Origin: Cunninghamia lanceolata
Lineage: Eukaryota > Streptophyta > Pinopsida > Cupressales > Cupressaceae
NCBI GenBank assembly: GCA_027924645.1
Contig: BSBN01001807.1
Span: forward strand, 14,154,001 to 14,218,000
Direction: 5' to 3'
Length of the DNA: 64,000 nt
A program made the translations under genes and the position numbers. Positions 48,401 through 61,000 of the stretch are shown piece by piece; position 1 is the first letter of the stretch, and every line of letters begins with the position of its first letter. Under the pieces are notes generated by a model that searched no databases, was not told the DNA's origin, and saw only the letters and a program-made list of their open reading frames with translations.

Positions 48401-49792
48401 ATGCCTAGGGTGTGAGGCTGAGGACGTGGATGAGGTAGGGGTCGTGGGAGAGGTGTTGATAATAGCCCTCCTCCTAGTTCCCCTCATGAGAGTGCGCAAG
48501 AAGGTAGGGGCGAGAATCAAGAGAATCAAGGTCAACTAGAGGGTGCTCAACTACGTCAGCTACTTGAGGAGGTTCTTGCTCATCTTGGTCCTATGCAGGG
48601 GATGGATCAACCTGAAGTGAGAGAAAGAGAACAATCTCCCAGAAGGAGAGAAATTACAGCTGAACAAGAAGCTATTCTTGCAGGTCACATGAGAGACCTT
48701 ATGAGAGCCCGTCCTCCTACTTTTGACGGTTCTAGCAGTGGTATGGAAGCAGAGACATGGCTAATTGATCTGGAAAGGTGTTTTGCCATGCATCCATATG
48801 GTAGCAACACTAAGGCAAGATGTGCCATCATGCATCTCAGAGGATTCGCCTCTACATGGTGGCGTCTAGAGGAACAAAAGTTGCATTTAGATATTGCGAC
48901 AATATCATGGGAACTATTTCTAGATAGGTTCAAAGCTTGATTCTTATCAGACCACTGTAGACAATGACGAGCGGACGAGTTCCATGGGTTGAGACACATG
49001 GCCATGACAGTGGAACAATATGAGCGCAGGTTTTATGAACTCAAGCAGTATGCAGGCATTGGAAATGATGAGGCCATGTTAGTTCAGCATTTTATTAGAG
49101 GTTTGAATGCACGCATTAGTGGAGGAGTTCGTGTTTTCGAGCCGAAGACCATGGAGGTAGCAGTCGAGAAGGCTCAACTAGTGGAGGAGAATTTGACCAT
49201 GGCCCTAGGGGGTCATACAGGCGTGCAAATTGGGAGTGCACCATCAACAGGCTTAGGTTCTCGAGATGGTCAACCTCAAGCAACAAGTTCATCTAGAGGT
49301 CATCATGCACCTGCTAAGGGTGATCAGTAGCGACAACAGTATTCTCAATCAAAACCAAAGAACACCCAACCTCCGCAAGGAGGTGGTTCTCAGTCAGGGA
49401 AAAATCGTAATTAGCTGCGGGCCAAGAATTATCATCCCAACCAACCAGTTCAGAGTTCTTAGCCTACGTTTAGTAGGGGAAGTTTTCAATAGTCTAATGC
49501 ACCTGTAGGTGGTGGAGGCTTTGGCAGGGGAACAGGATGTTACTCTTGCCGCCAGCAGGGCCATATTGCTAGGCAGTGCCCACAAAAGAACACTGTAGGA
49601 TTTAGCCAGAGGCCAACAATTTCAGAGCCAATAGTGGGTGATGCAGGGAGGTCTCATAGAGTGTTCACAGCAGTTGATCACCGCTAGACAGAGCATCAGG
49701 GGACAGTCTTGGAGACCGCTGGTAGAGGACGAGCAGCTTTCTTTGGAGCTCGTGCACGTTCTGCAGCTTTGGGGGCTAACCCTCATAAGTAG
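48401..49792 (+). pseudogene. Ty3/gypsy gag with CCHC knuckle
   Basis: This is one frame of 463 codons from ATG 48401 to TAG 49790. It begins with an Arg/Gly-rich tract. The gag core follows (RPPTFDGSSSGMEAETWL, FAMHPYGSNTKARCAIMHLR, then TWWRLEEQ and MTVEQYERRFYELKQYAG). It ends with a zinc knuckle (CYSCRQQGHIARQC) near 49540-49580. Ten in-frame stops occur: TGA at 48413, 48419, 48431, 48938 and 48965, and TAG at 49328, 49412, 49460, 49490 and 49685. There is no TAA, and most sites fit CGA-to-TGA or CAG-to-TAG changes. It would have formed the particle shell; this copy is dead. Confidence 0.9.
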
Positions 49793-49794
49793 GG

Positions 49795-49913
49795 GTCCAA
49801 TGGGATCCTAACGACGTGGCTTTAGTTGCCTTGGAAGATGCAACCTTTATGTTAGAGTGATACCCGTACTTGTCGCAGGCTTCCAAGAGTAAGCCTGATC
49901 CTAGGGGGGAGGA
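49795..49913 (+). pseudogene. Tail end of gypsy pol
   Basis: In a frame different from gag the sequence reads VQWDPNDVALVALEDATFML, a TGA, then YPYL. This resembles the last residues of a plant Ty3/gypsy pol, where VQW and a later YPHL-like motif end the chromodomain-like region. The frame runs into the LTR. The middle of pol is gone, so the interior is a gag-to-pol-tail deletion product. Lineage is uncertain. Confidence 0.5.
49901..49913 (+). other. Polypurine tract of the TR-GAG element
   Basis: CTAGGGGGGAGGA immediately precedes the 3' LTR start TGTAGTGCCCC at 49914. Confidence 0.88.
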
Positions 49914-51907
49914 TGTAGTGCCCCTCACCTTGCTTCCGTCAGACCGATAGTATTCGTAGTAGGATTAGATATCATGACATGGAATCTTTGTTACTACGTT
50001 GAGTTGTTTATGGACCTATTTCTAGGATGATGATTGATGATATTGGATTATTGATATTTTATGTTTCATAGTTTGATGGACATATGTGATATAATGGATT
50101 AATGTTATTTCTGAGTTTAATGTGATATTTAATCAGGGTTATGATGCTTTAACAATAATTGTTATACTAGATCCTATTGTTATTGACTGTTCTATGTTCT
50201 TGTAGACAACTGAATATTTAATTGTGGATGTATGTGAACAGAACAGTGTTGCATTACTCATGCCCGAGTACCCTACCACGCTGCGATTTCTATTTGCTGT
50301 GTGCATGACTTCATGTTTGTATATATATGTGTTTAACTTTGAGGTTTGCTGCAGGATGCAGGTACCGGGCATCGACTCCACCTGAACTAGCAGGTCTGAG
50401 CGTGCCCTAGCCAATGGAATTGTTGATGGGAGTTAGCATAAGGTTCCCTAGTTATCTGTCATCCTTGTAGAGGATAAGTCTTCAGTCTTGCGTCTAGTCA
50501 TTGTTCTCAGTTTCGTTTGTTTCCATGGGTTGTTGTCTTGTTTTCTCTACATGCTTTATGGTCGAGTAATTGCTTGATTATGATTGGTTAATTGTGGTAT
50601 ATAAATAGAAAAATTTAATTAATGATTATTAAATAGATTTATAAATAATTATTAGTTGTTATATAACAAATATATATTAAATATTAAATAAATAAAAATA
50701 AATAATTAAGGAGATAAAGTAGTTCTAAAGTGTCATTATAGTTGTGGAATTATTCTATTATTAATAAAATAAACTTGAAAGTAAATATATGTGGCCAAGT
50801 AAATAAATGATTAAATAAAGTAATAAATATTTATGAGTTGTTATATATTAATATCAATATAAAATACTAAATTAAATAGAGTAAAAATTATAAGTTGTAT
50901 TTTATTAAATAAAAGTTACCCTTGAGTAAATAAAAGAATCGGGGTTATATTGTAAGGTTATTAAAAAATTAAATGAATGTAGGCTGTATTTTCCTTGTCG
51001 GTTGGCATTGGATCGTGTGTTTCCCTAAAGGTGGAGTACAAGCAATTAGGGTGGGGGATACTATAAAACAAGCAGAGAGAAGAAGAGAAGGGGAGGAGAT
51101 AACGGAGTTGGAGATCTGGCAAGGAGAACGGAGCTGCGAAGAACAGATTGAGGTCATTGTAGCAGTAATAGGTTCCTTGAATTGTGATAATGTTATTTTC
51201 TCATCTTGTATTCAAGGATTATATCTAGGGTTTTTATTCTGCGCATTCCTCTACTCATTCAAATCATTTTTAAGTTATTCTATGGTCATTATACTTTGAA
51301 TTTCCATAAGATCCAATTCATCCCTATCGAGTGTATTTGCTGTAAAATTTGTAAGGCCAATGATGATAAAAGTTTGGGCTTGTCTCTCAAAACATTCGCA
51401 GTGACCACGCAAGAGCTTTCGCCCTTGCCTGGGCTTGAGAGTTGATGCTGTCAAATTCTTCTTTGGATGACTGAAGCTTTCCTTTTTTCTCTGTGCTTTT
51501 TCATTTATTTTTTTCTCCAATCTCCCACCTGTGAATGCGGTCCTACAGAAGAAAAATACTACAGAGAAAAGTGATTATAATGCCTTGAGTAGGAGCCCAA
51601 GCGAGGTAGTGACATTCCAAGTGCAAGGAAGAGGGGCAGGTCTGCTCATTACTCATCTGAATGTATCCTCCAGCTCAAGTTGGAGGGATATGTTGATGAA
51701 AGGGCTGGAAAGGGATAAGTATCTTGTCAATCGCATGCTTTCCCATGTTCCTAAAAATAACAATGCCACATTTTCTCCTTTAAGGACAACTGCCTTCAAC
51801 ATTCCCGTTACATCAGGAGATCTCCTTAACCCCTCTATCTTTCAGAACTCATCATACTAGCCACTTCTGCATTGATGTTTGAGGAAAGGGAAGTATGGCG
51901 ATATTCA

Positions 51908-52102
51908 ATGGCATAGAGCAAAGAGGCGGTGGTGGCAACATTCGTTAACTTGGCGGAGGAGGCCAAGCTAGCGAACGAAGGGGTGAAAGCCCCTAGTCAT
52001 GCTGTTCTCACTGTCTGTAAATCCCTCATAGCGGGCGGCGTGGTAGAGGGGGTGTTCTGCTCTGCTGTGGCTCCTTTAGAGAGACTAAAAATTCTGATTC
52101 AA
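51908..52102 (+). pseudogene. Captured ADNT1-like exon, 3' LTR copy
   Basis: This is the second copy of the 44579-44773 exon, again 65 codons with TAG at codon 3 and the donor CAA|GTTAAG. Here it reads GVKAPSHAVLTVCKSLIAGG, closer to the usual carrier sequence than the 5' copy. Each LTR has mutated separately since insertion. Confidence 0.8.
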
Positions 52103-53906
52103 GTTAAGCATCTAGTTAATTATGTTGAGATTATATGCACAGCGCCACTTTTTTAGATGTCATTTGAGCTTCTTAAAATGATACAACTGACCTCTGCTTG
52201 TCATACCAAGTTGATAAATTAATCCTGTTATATGAATATTGGACGATAAAGGAAATAAATTGTATAAATTTTCAGATTACCAACAAAGTTCAATGAGATT
52301 GCCATGTTTATCATATACAGCATCGTTCCATGTTCCTAAACATCTTTAACCTATATACAGAAATATGGAAGTACGAATCTCATTGATGAATGTAGAAATT
52401 AAATATCTAGTATGCAAACTATTGTTTTGTACAATGAAAATAGTAGATCCTCTATGCAAGTTAGTATAGGTTGCTAGGATGTTGCAGTTAGCTGAAAATC
52501 AAAGTGTCATAAAAACCGTTAGGTTAAGTTTCAGTATGAAATATTTTGAGGAGAATGTTACCTATAAAAGTATTCTTGCACTTGTAATGGTGTGTCCAGG
52601 GAATGATTCTCAACTCAGATCCGAATCAAGTGTGTGTGAAACGTGAATCATGTTTGCTGAGATTGTAGTGCCCCTCAACTGGTCGTCTTTTGGACTGATG
52701 TTTGCTTAGTAGTACTGGACATTATGACAGTATTCTAGATCGTTTGGTGATAGATTTCTAGTTATTTTGCTATTTCAGTATGAACCTAATTATTATGATA
52801 ACAGATGTTGATGTTGGATTATGTCATTTTATGCTTTACAATTTGATAAATGAACTGGATGTTTTAGATGCTTTGATGTTATTCACTATATGGGATTGGA
52901 GGTTAGTTGATCATCTTATGTTGTAGACTAGTAATCTAATACCTTGTTCAATGTAGTTGATTGTTATTCATAAACGTGAATGGAACAGTGTCGTATTACT
53001 CGTTCTCGAGTACCCTACCCCACTGCGATTTCCATTCACTATAGGACTGCATATGATGTATATATATATATCTTTTTATGGTTAACTGTGCATTGCTACA
53101 GGATGCAGGTACTAGGCATCGACTCCACCTGATTACCAGGTCTGAGCATGCCTTCACCAATGGATTAGTTGGTTGGAGTTAACGTGAGGTCCCTAGTCAG
53201 TGTTCCTTGGTCATCAGTTTACCCTTGTGGTTATTGGTTGTCGTTCGATCATGTCTTGCTGTCAGGTAATACTGTACCTTGGAGTCTAATTAGATTCGAA
53301 GGCGTCTAAGTATGTGTGGTAGTGTTGTGCTTTAATTAGAATCATTATACGAAAGAGTATAAATGTTGTTAATGAGCATAATGTCGTTAGTTGTCGATTA
53401 TCGTTATAAATAAATTATTACTTTATTAGAAAGTGTCTAAGTGTGTAAGGTGTCGTTGTGTTTTTATTAGAATCATATTACGGAAATTATAATGTTGATA
53501 ATTAAATATATTTATAAAAGATAATATTGAGTCGATAGTTGTTAATTATTGTTGTAAATAAATTATTATTTTAATAGAAGTATTATTGTTAAATAAAGAT
53601 TGTAAGAGGTTTTGTATTATTTAATATAATATTATTTACAATAAATATTTAAATAAATAAAATAGTTGTAAGTTATGTTGTAATTAGTGATTTACAACTA
53701 GATTAATAAAATAAATTAATATATAGTTGTATAATTATAGATAGCTGTAATATTATAACTTTATTAAATGCAATATGCTTGGTCGGCTATAAAATAATTA
53801 AATGTTGTTGGAATTGAGTGTTAATATTTAAAAAAGAAACCTCTTGGGAGGAGGAAATAAAAATAGGATCGCGTGCCGAGTTCCTCGAACGATGAAAGGG
53901 ACTGTT

Positions 53907-53914
53907 TTATAAAA
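53907..53914 (+). promoter_or_regulatory. Probable TATA box of the solo LTR
   Basis: TTTATAAAA is followed by a purine-rich stretch (GGGAAGGTTGTAGAGGCAAG). It lies about 1.24 kb from the LTR start, close to the equivalent position in the outer LTR. Confidence 0.5.
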
Positions 53915-54730
53915 GGGAAGGTTGTAGAGGCAAGGAGGGGGGATTTTGGCAGGAAGAAGAAGGATTGAGGAGGAAAATTGCAGGAACGAGTTTTGCAACT
54001 GAAGAATTGATTTCTACATTGAATCTAAGCTACGGGTACAGGTTCTAATGTTTTTCTTTATTCTATCCTTGTTTTCTTTAGAATGAATGACGGGAATCTA
54101 GTTTTACTCCTCTAATTCGCATTGCTTGGAAGTTCCAGAGTCTCTCTGATAATCCATTTTATACTTATTCCGTAACCATCACATTTCAACAATCTGTAAG
54201 AGTAAAATCTAGGTTAACAATAGGGACAAAGAAACTTCGAAGGAAACAACTGTTTGCAAATCGTACCCAGATCGCTTTAGTGGTTAGATTGCAGGTAAAT
54301 GGAGGGCACCAAAATTCATAGCTACCAAACTTAAATTTGAGGAGAGTAAATCGCTAAACCAAGTTGCATCATAAAGCTGTCGTAATAGAGGAAGACGTAG
54401 TCATAGACTTGCACCTTTTATAGGAAATTAAGTTTTTAGATAAGCTCTTGTTCATTTTTCCTTGCGAGATTCAAAATGTCAACCTATCAGATGGGTATGG
54501 CTTCAAGGTTATTCGTTGAGGAAACTACAGAGAGAAGCATGTAAATAAAATTTGCAAAATCTTTTCAAAGAGGCAGAGGCAACCTCTTCCAGCATCTTGG
54601 TGATGCCTGCGAGGAGAGATGTGAATAATGAAGTGCAAAAAAAATGAAGGCCGTGATTTATCTGAAGGCAGCTATATCATGGTTGTGGATTGGTATACAA
54701 AAAAATTAACCAAGCTCATCAAATGATAAA

Positions 54731-55006
54731 ATGTTATGTCCAACATGCAGGCCACCGTTAGTTATAGAGAAATCATGTGAACTGTTTGACAAAATTCCTG
54801 GTAAAAGGTTCACATCTAAATTTGCTTTCGTTTCTGCCCTCGCGGTGTCGTCGGTTCCAGCACTGGTCATGGCCAGAGGTCACATGATCGAGTCTATCCC
54901 TGAGTTGCCACTAGTTATCAATGACAAAGTTAAAGGTGTGGAGAAAACGTTAGTTGCTATCAAGGTTTTGGGAAAGGTTGGGGGCAACCATCCCATAGAT
55001 AAATGA
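54731..55006 (+). pseudogene. Ribosomal protein L4 fragment captured in the LTR
   Basis: Within a 91-codon open frame the part KFAFVSALAVSSVPALVMAR, then GHMIESIPELPLVINDKV, then KGVEKTLVAIKVLGKVG follows plant 60S ribosomal protein L4 (uL4). The match is to the segment around VPALVMARGH.IE..PE.PLV, then EKT..AIKVL...G. It covers roughly 60 of the more than 400 residues of L4. The sequence before it (RPPLVIEKSCELFDKIPG) and after it does not match. No intron is visible inside, so exon capture and capture from cDNA are both possible. It lies in the R-U5 part of the solo LTR, in the same place where the outer LTR carries the carrier exon. Confidence 0.7.
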
Positions 55007-55234
55007 CTAAAAGCAATGATGAAAAATCCGTGGATTCTGAAAGCAGCACAAAAATGTAGCTCACGGAAAGGGATCTGTAGAAAATCTATTGCCGATGAAG
55101 TCTGTGATATAAAGTTGGAGAAGTTCTAATGAAAATTAATAATAGAAGGTCCAATTTTGAAGGGAACTGTGGTGCCACAATTGATCTGTCTGCCTTTGAT
55201 TTACTCCTTTGTGTGCATTGATTTTTCATCACCT

Positions 55235-55402
55235 TGCAGCACCAGCTGTAATGTCCCTGGGCAATCGAGACATATTGTAACAGTTAGGTTTTCACCGAAT
55301 AGAATGACACGAGAATCGTCAGAATCGCTGGTAGCCTTCAATGTGGATACCACCGTATCTAACAACCTTCTCGGAGAAATATTTCAAGCCTATGGCATGT
55401 AG
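55235..55402 (+). pseudogene. RRM-like fragment, Mei2-like family candidate
   Basis: After a TTGCAG that could be a splice acceptor (near 55241), the frame gives VRFSPNRMTRESSESLVAFN, then VDTTVSNNLLGEIFQAYG, and stops at 55402. The pattern LV.FN.D..VSN..L..IF.AYG resembles the start of the second RNA-recognition motif of plant Mei2-like (AML) proteins. Only about 40 residues are present. The family call is tentative; a chance resemblance is possible. Confidence 0.45.
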
Positions 55403-58007
55403 AGTTTTTATTTATTTTTGTTGATAGATATCAAATATTTATTTGTTTAGAGTTGTAAAGGAGAATTACGTGCTAGATGTAGCTATATGCAGTCATTTAC
55501 ATTATTGTTTCTCAAATAAATGTTTTTTTTATACAACACAAAAATATGCAGGGTAGTAAAAGAAGTAGAGAATAGTCCAAATAACCATCAGGTAAGGTTC
55601 AGAAAATAGGATTGTTTCCGCTATTTAAATCAAACCCACTAGAATTGCTTCTGGCATGATTGATTAAAGGTATTCATGAACAGTGAAAGATCTCAAGTAT
55701 TATTACACAATCATCAATTTTATGAACAACTCACTCCTGACAGCTGCAGACTTCAATATGACATATCCTAAAGTATTTCTCCTGAGAATACAAATCTGCA
55801 GATTTTGACTGAGATGCATCCAAGAGAAAAAACTTTGGAACAATGGAAAATAAGTACCTGAGAAGCAGTTGTACTTATGTTGCTTAAATCAAAAGCATCT
55901 ATTGTTGATATAGGATGAAATCTAGAATTGGAAAGCGGGTGAAATGATCCTTTCCACTTTGTATGGATCAGAAATGATGCCTTGTCTTGCGTCACCTTAT
56001 TCAATATGATATGTGACTTCTTTCTGTGGTGGCTGTGCTGTTACTTAGAAATTCTGTGTGCCTCAATAGATTGTTGTGCCTTCAATATCTAGGTTGCGTT
56101 CTGTTTTGTATAAGCCTGCGCCTCATTTCCAATACAGCACCATGGCTGTTTTGGCTCGTGCATCATTTGTAATAGCTGAGACTTACTGTCTATTGACTTA
56201 TGCCTTGAATATGATGTTGGCTGAATCTTTACACTGTGGCTCAGATTTGTTCAAGTGGCTCCATATCTTGTGTACGTGTGACTTGAAAAGCTACACCTTT
56301 GTATATAAGGCCTGCACCTTGATACATAAGGCAATACTTTTGAAACATAGGCCAAGCCTCTTGTGAGTGGGTCTGCATTCGATTGAAACCCTTGAAACAA
56401 CTCTGTACTCTCAGTGGCCTCCATGCTTCCTGATGAATTGTTTCCTTCTCTTCAGATCTACCAAAATTGCTATTTTTGCCAGGTCTGATTTTCAGAATGT
56501 TTTTTTCTGTACCTTCCATCTCCACCTGAGACTTTTTAAACTACGATATCCTTCAATAACAGCTATTGCAAACATCAGTGATCTTATATTTCCTGTGACA
56601 TCATTTCGTTCTTCCGATCTGCGAGTAAATTCTCTGCTTCAACTATATGCTCCTTCTTTTTGCATTTCCTCTAATAGGGTGTTCAACTTGTCTTGACCAA
56701 TCTTTGTGACTTTGGTTTTATTTTTTTGTGACATTTGATTGCTGCTCAGTAGATAATAACAGCCGAAACGATTGTAGTAGAAGCATCTGCGTAGGATTCA
56801 GATTGCCATGGGAACAAAAAGTAATAACTGCAACGATCAAGTGGTGATCGTTTGTGAAATGATCATTCCAATCTTTTGGCAGAATTAAGTACTGTTAGTA
56901 AAATCTAAATAATGTTCATCGTTGATGATTTTTCCTCGTTGTAATTATCGTTTAGTTATACTTAACTTAGCGTTCTTATCCATTTTATTACTTGAAAGAG
57001 TTGAGTTAATTGGGCAAGTTTGAAAGATAGATGATAAGGATCGTATTGATAATGAGAGTGTGTATTGATAGTAGGAATTAAATAGTATAATGGTACTAAG
57101 TGATTCTTTTACAAATGAAATATTGTAGGTTATTTAGTAATTTATCTTTTGAAACAAAATGTAGTATATTTAGATAAATTAGTTGTAATGTATTAATATG
57201 TTTGTTGTAATTAATTTAAATCAATCAGTTTGATTAAAAGAGAGGATGGAATCTAATGTTGATTTTACAAAGTCGTTCACATTGTACTAAGAAGGAGTTT
57301 AGTGATTTAACTCTGGAAATTAAATTTAAACTGGATGAAATTAAGAATTCTTGTCGTAATATGATAAATTGCTAGTGGTCAAAATTCCTGAGGCTTGGTA
57401 TGCCGTGTTTTGAACATGTGGATAGGTGTTCTGGTATTATGATGTTGTAACAGTTGTGTGGCTCGAATTTAGTTTGAGGTATAATGAAGTTTTGGTTAAA
57501 TTGTTAATATGTTTTGTAATGTGATATTCTCTGGATGAGATTATTGGTTGTAATGGGGTCCACTGTGCAAGTTGTTTGGGTGTCAGTCCAGAGGCATAAA
57601 ATAACATGATTTGTTTTCAAGTATAGTGTTTTATGTATTGGATATATGATGATATGTTGTCTCTAGTTATGTCTGGGATAAAAGACATTGTGAATGATGA
57701 ATGTATTCCCTTGGGGATGTATTGTTGTTCGTTTAATTATATTCATCTTGTATTGAGTTTTGTGTTAGATTTTGAAATGGGGAGACATCGAGTATTGTAA
57801 CAGAGTAATGTTTATGTATTGTTATGGGCAATATTTGTGAGTTGTCCCTGCGATTAAGTTGATATGCAAGAAGGTAAATGCCTTGCATTATTACATGTAT
57901 ATGTTCATATCAGAATAATGGTTATGCAAGATGGTTAATGCCTTGCATGGTTTATGTATCATCGTCGTCATGATGATGTTTGCTATGTTTGTTGAGTAGG
58001 GTCTTCT
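55403..58007. other. Middle of the solo LTR, no recognised gene
   Basis: Several ORFs of 80-110 codons occur on both strands between 55768 and 56696. The region is less AT-rich than its surroundings, which could mean more captured host sequence. I recognise no family. From about 56900 it is AT-rich and matches the outer LTR only in scattered words. Confidence 0.45.
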
Positions 58008-61000
58008 AGATGCAGGTAGGGGAGTGGCTTTCAATGTGGGGCCGGTGCCCAAAGTGGCAGTCAGGATAACCCGTTGGAAGTAGATTAATCAAGTGATAAC
58101 CTAAATAATTAATTAGGGGGTTGGGTAGTTAAGCACACTAAACAAGATAAGTGGATGCCTCACTCATGGCTCAAGTGCTTGTTTAGGCTTGAGATGAGAT
58201 GAGAAGGCCTGGAATGGCAAGATCAACTACCTTGTCCTCACGAAAGGTATGTTGATTTCCGCATGAGCGTTGTATGGGGGCCGGGAGTCGGGAGAGGCTA
58301 CCAGGACAACCCAAGATGGGGGCCGAGGCCTAGGAAGGCTTACCAGGACAACCCATGACAAGCCATGTGATGACACTTCTCCCTACTGCAACCTAGCAGT
58401 CCCTAGTTGTACTCTCCCCATTCGTTATGTGTTTCCTCTGGAAGTTAAGTTGTATTGTGTTGTTTATGTTATCTGTCATGTGTTGTATTGGCGTTTGGTC
58501 ATCCTTTGTTCATGTTAGTCTTTGTCTACCTGACTGTCATTGTTTGGGACCTCATGTTAACTCCTAGCTTGGGGGGTGGACCTTAGGGTTCCACATGGTC
58601 GGGTGGAAGAGCTATTTTATCCATTGGTTATTCTTGTCGAAGCTCATGTACAGAAGAGGTTTATTCCAGTATTCAGATGATTGTACTTGTACCAGTGAAT
58701 GAAGATGTATGTGTATTATCTTGTACTAGATTTGTGTAATAGATCAATCATAATGTATGTGATTCTGATGTAGTCTGAAAATGGCAATGTAATGATGTCA
58801 TGATGTATTTATGTGAAAGCATTTCAGTTATGTTTTTGATTATGTAGATTGTATTATCTGACGATATGTAAGGAGTATGAATAAGTTATTTAATTGTGCT
58901 TTGCATTCAGATTAGTTACTGATGAATGTTAAATTATGTTAGAAGGTTTGTAAAGTAATGCAGCCTTGTATCCTTAGAGAATATGTCGTAGTTAGTTATG
59001 TTAACATTATTTATCTTAAACATTTAAAAAAAAAATGTTCCTGTTTCATGTAGCATAAATGTGTATTTCTTTGAGGTGTACAAGGCGGGCGTTACAGAGA
59101 TGGCATCGCCTTCCTCTGTGGATGTTAATTTTTTGATGTGGTAGATATATAATTGGGACCTACGTTTGAGACCTGCTCAACGAATCCGTTTTTGTCCAGA
59201 TCAGGTAATCATTAAATCCATGAGATAACATGTCCTTGTGGTGATCATCAAACCGTTCATGAACCTGGTCTATGCGATTGGATGTTACACTGAATATACA
59301 GTTAGGTGTTTGTCTTTTAGTCCATAGCTGCGTATATAATTATTCATCAGATATTTTAGTTACCAATTTCATTTCTAAAGAAGGTTAACCTGGCACACAT
59401 TTAAACAACTGTAGATGTAAAGTAATAAGGGTTACAAATGTGATCAAGGTATGTATAGTTTCCATCCATTAACCCAGCATGACTGCGTGCGCAACTAGTA
59501 TGGTCAAACATGCACACATAATGGCCACGGTAGTTGAAATGCAATTAAGGGTTTCAAAGTGATTGAATTATGTATAGCTCTCATGCACCCAATTGTCGTC
59601 CCTATTATTTACTACAGGATGTAGGAACAGCATACATTCAATCTACGGAAGGTTGAATCTGCAAATGTTAAGCTCTCTAAAGTTCATGCTTATAGAAATT
59701 TCTCTGAACAATTCTCTAAAACCTAACCCGGAGTGGCATCTTCAGTCCATAATATATTTAGGGTTCAATGTCTTCAGTACAATAATAATAGTAATATTAA
59801 TATCAATGTTATTATTGTTATCATTACTATTATAATTCTAATTATTTATCATTATTGTGTATTATTACAACAATAATTATTATTATTATTTTTACTATTA
59901 TTAGCATTAATTCAAAATGGAAAGATGTTGACCAAATAACTGATTTTATAATAATGTTATTGAAATTTCATTGTAGGAATGATTAAATTTTATGATAGGA
60001 TAGTGTGTTGTACATAAACATTTGTTGTCTTATCATCATAAGTGTAAATTAAATATTATAATTAAGTTGAGTAATTCATTTAGGTTAAATCGTTGGAGTT
60101 TATTTGGTCAAACCATTTGCTTTGTCTATAGTTGAGAGAAATATAATAAAGAAAAATTAGATGATCGGGATTCTATAGTATTAATATAATTGTTGATTAA
60201 AAGATAAATGAGGGGATTAGAGAGTTGATGTAACTCTGTAATGATTTTATTACGAAGGTTGTCAATGAAAATTTGGCTTATAGGTATAAAGTTAGGTGTA
60301 TCTACATTGTATTGAGAAGGAGTTTTAGTATTGACCCTAGAATATTATATTGAATTGAATGATTTAAGTTAATTTGATTAAAAGAAAATCTATGTGACTA
60401 TATACTAATGGTGGATGAAATTTAATTTAACTGACATTGTGTTTTAATATGATTTTTGTATAATGATCTTGTTAAGATAAAATTAGATTAGATTCGAGAT
60501 TTGTCGTAAAAGTTATTCTTTGGCAAATGGTTGTTTAATTATAAATTGTAAATGTAATTTGTATAAATTGGTCATTGGTCACAATAAGGTCTGGTCACCG
60601 AGGTTAGTTTTCCAGAGGCCTCGAATGTCATGTCTTGATTTCGTATGGTATGTTGTAAATGCATGAAGCTGTGTAAAAGGTCCTTCATGGATGTTATGAT
60701 TTATTTATTTGTCGAGATGTTGTGTTGAAATGGACAATGGGGAGGCATTGGTATCTGTAAAGGAGAGTTTTGCTTATGATTTGCTCACTTGCAAGATATG
60801 GACAATGTATTGTGAAATTGTCCTTGGGATTAAGTTGGTTTGCAAGATGGTAAATACCTTGCAAGGTTCACGTATAATTATTGTTATAATGCTTTATGTC
60901 TTGCTTGATGGTTAGGGTTCCTAGTTGCAGGTAGGGGAGTGGCTCTCAATGGGGGCTAGAGCCCAAAGTGGCGTCCAGGACAACCCATGTGGGAGTTTGA

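Larger units (their letters stand above)
52664..59096 (+). mobile_element. Nested 6.43-kb solo LTR of a related family
   Basis: It begins TGTAGTGCCCCTCAACTGG, ends GGCGGGCGTTACA, and is flanked by 5-bp GAGAT duplications (52659-52663 and 59097-59101). Its first 500 bases and last 1.1 kb align with the corresponding ends of the outer LTR; the middle does not. There is no second copy of either end, no primer-binding site and no gag. It is therefore best read as one LTR left after recombination between the two LTRs of an element. Confidence 0.85.
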
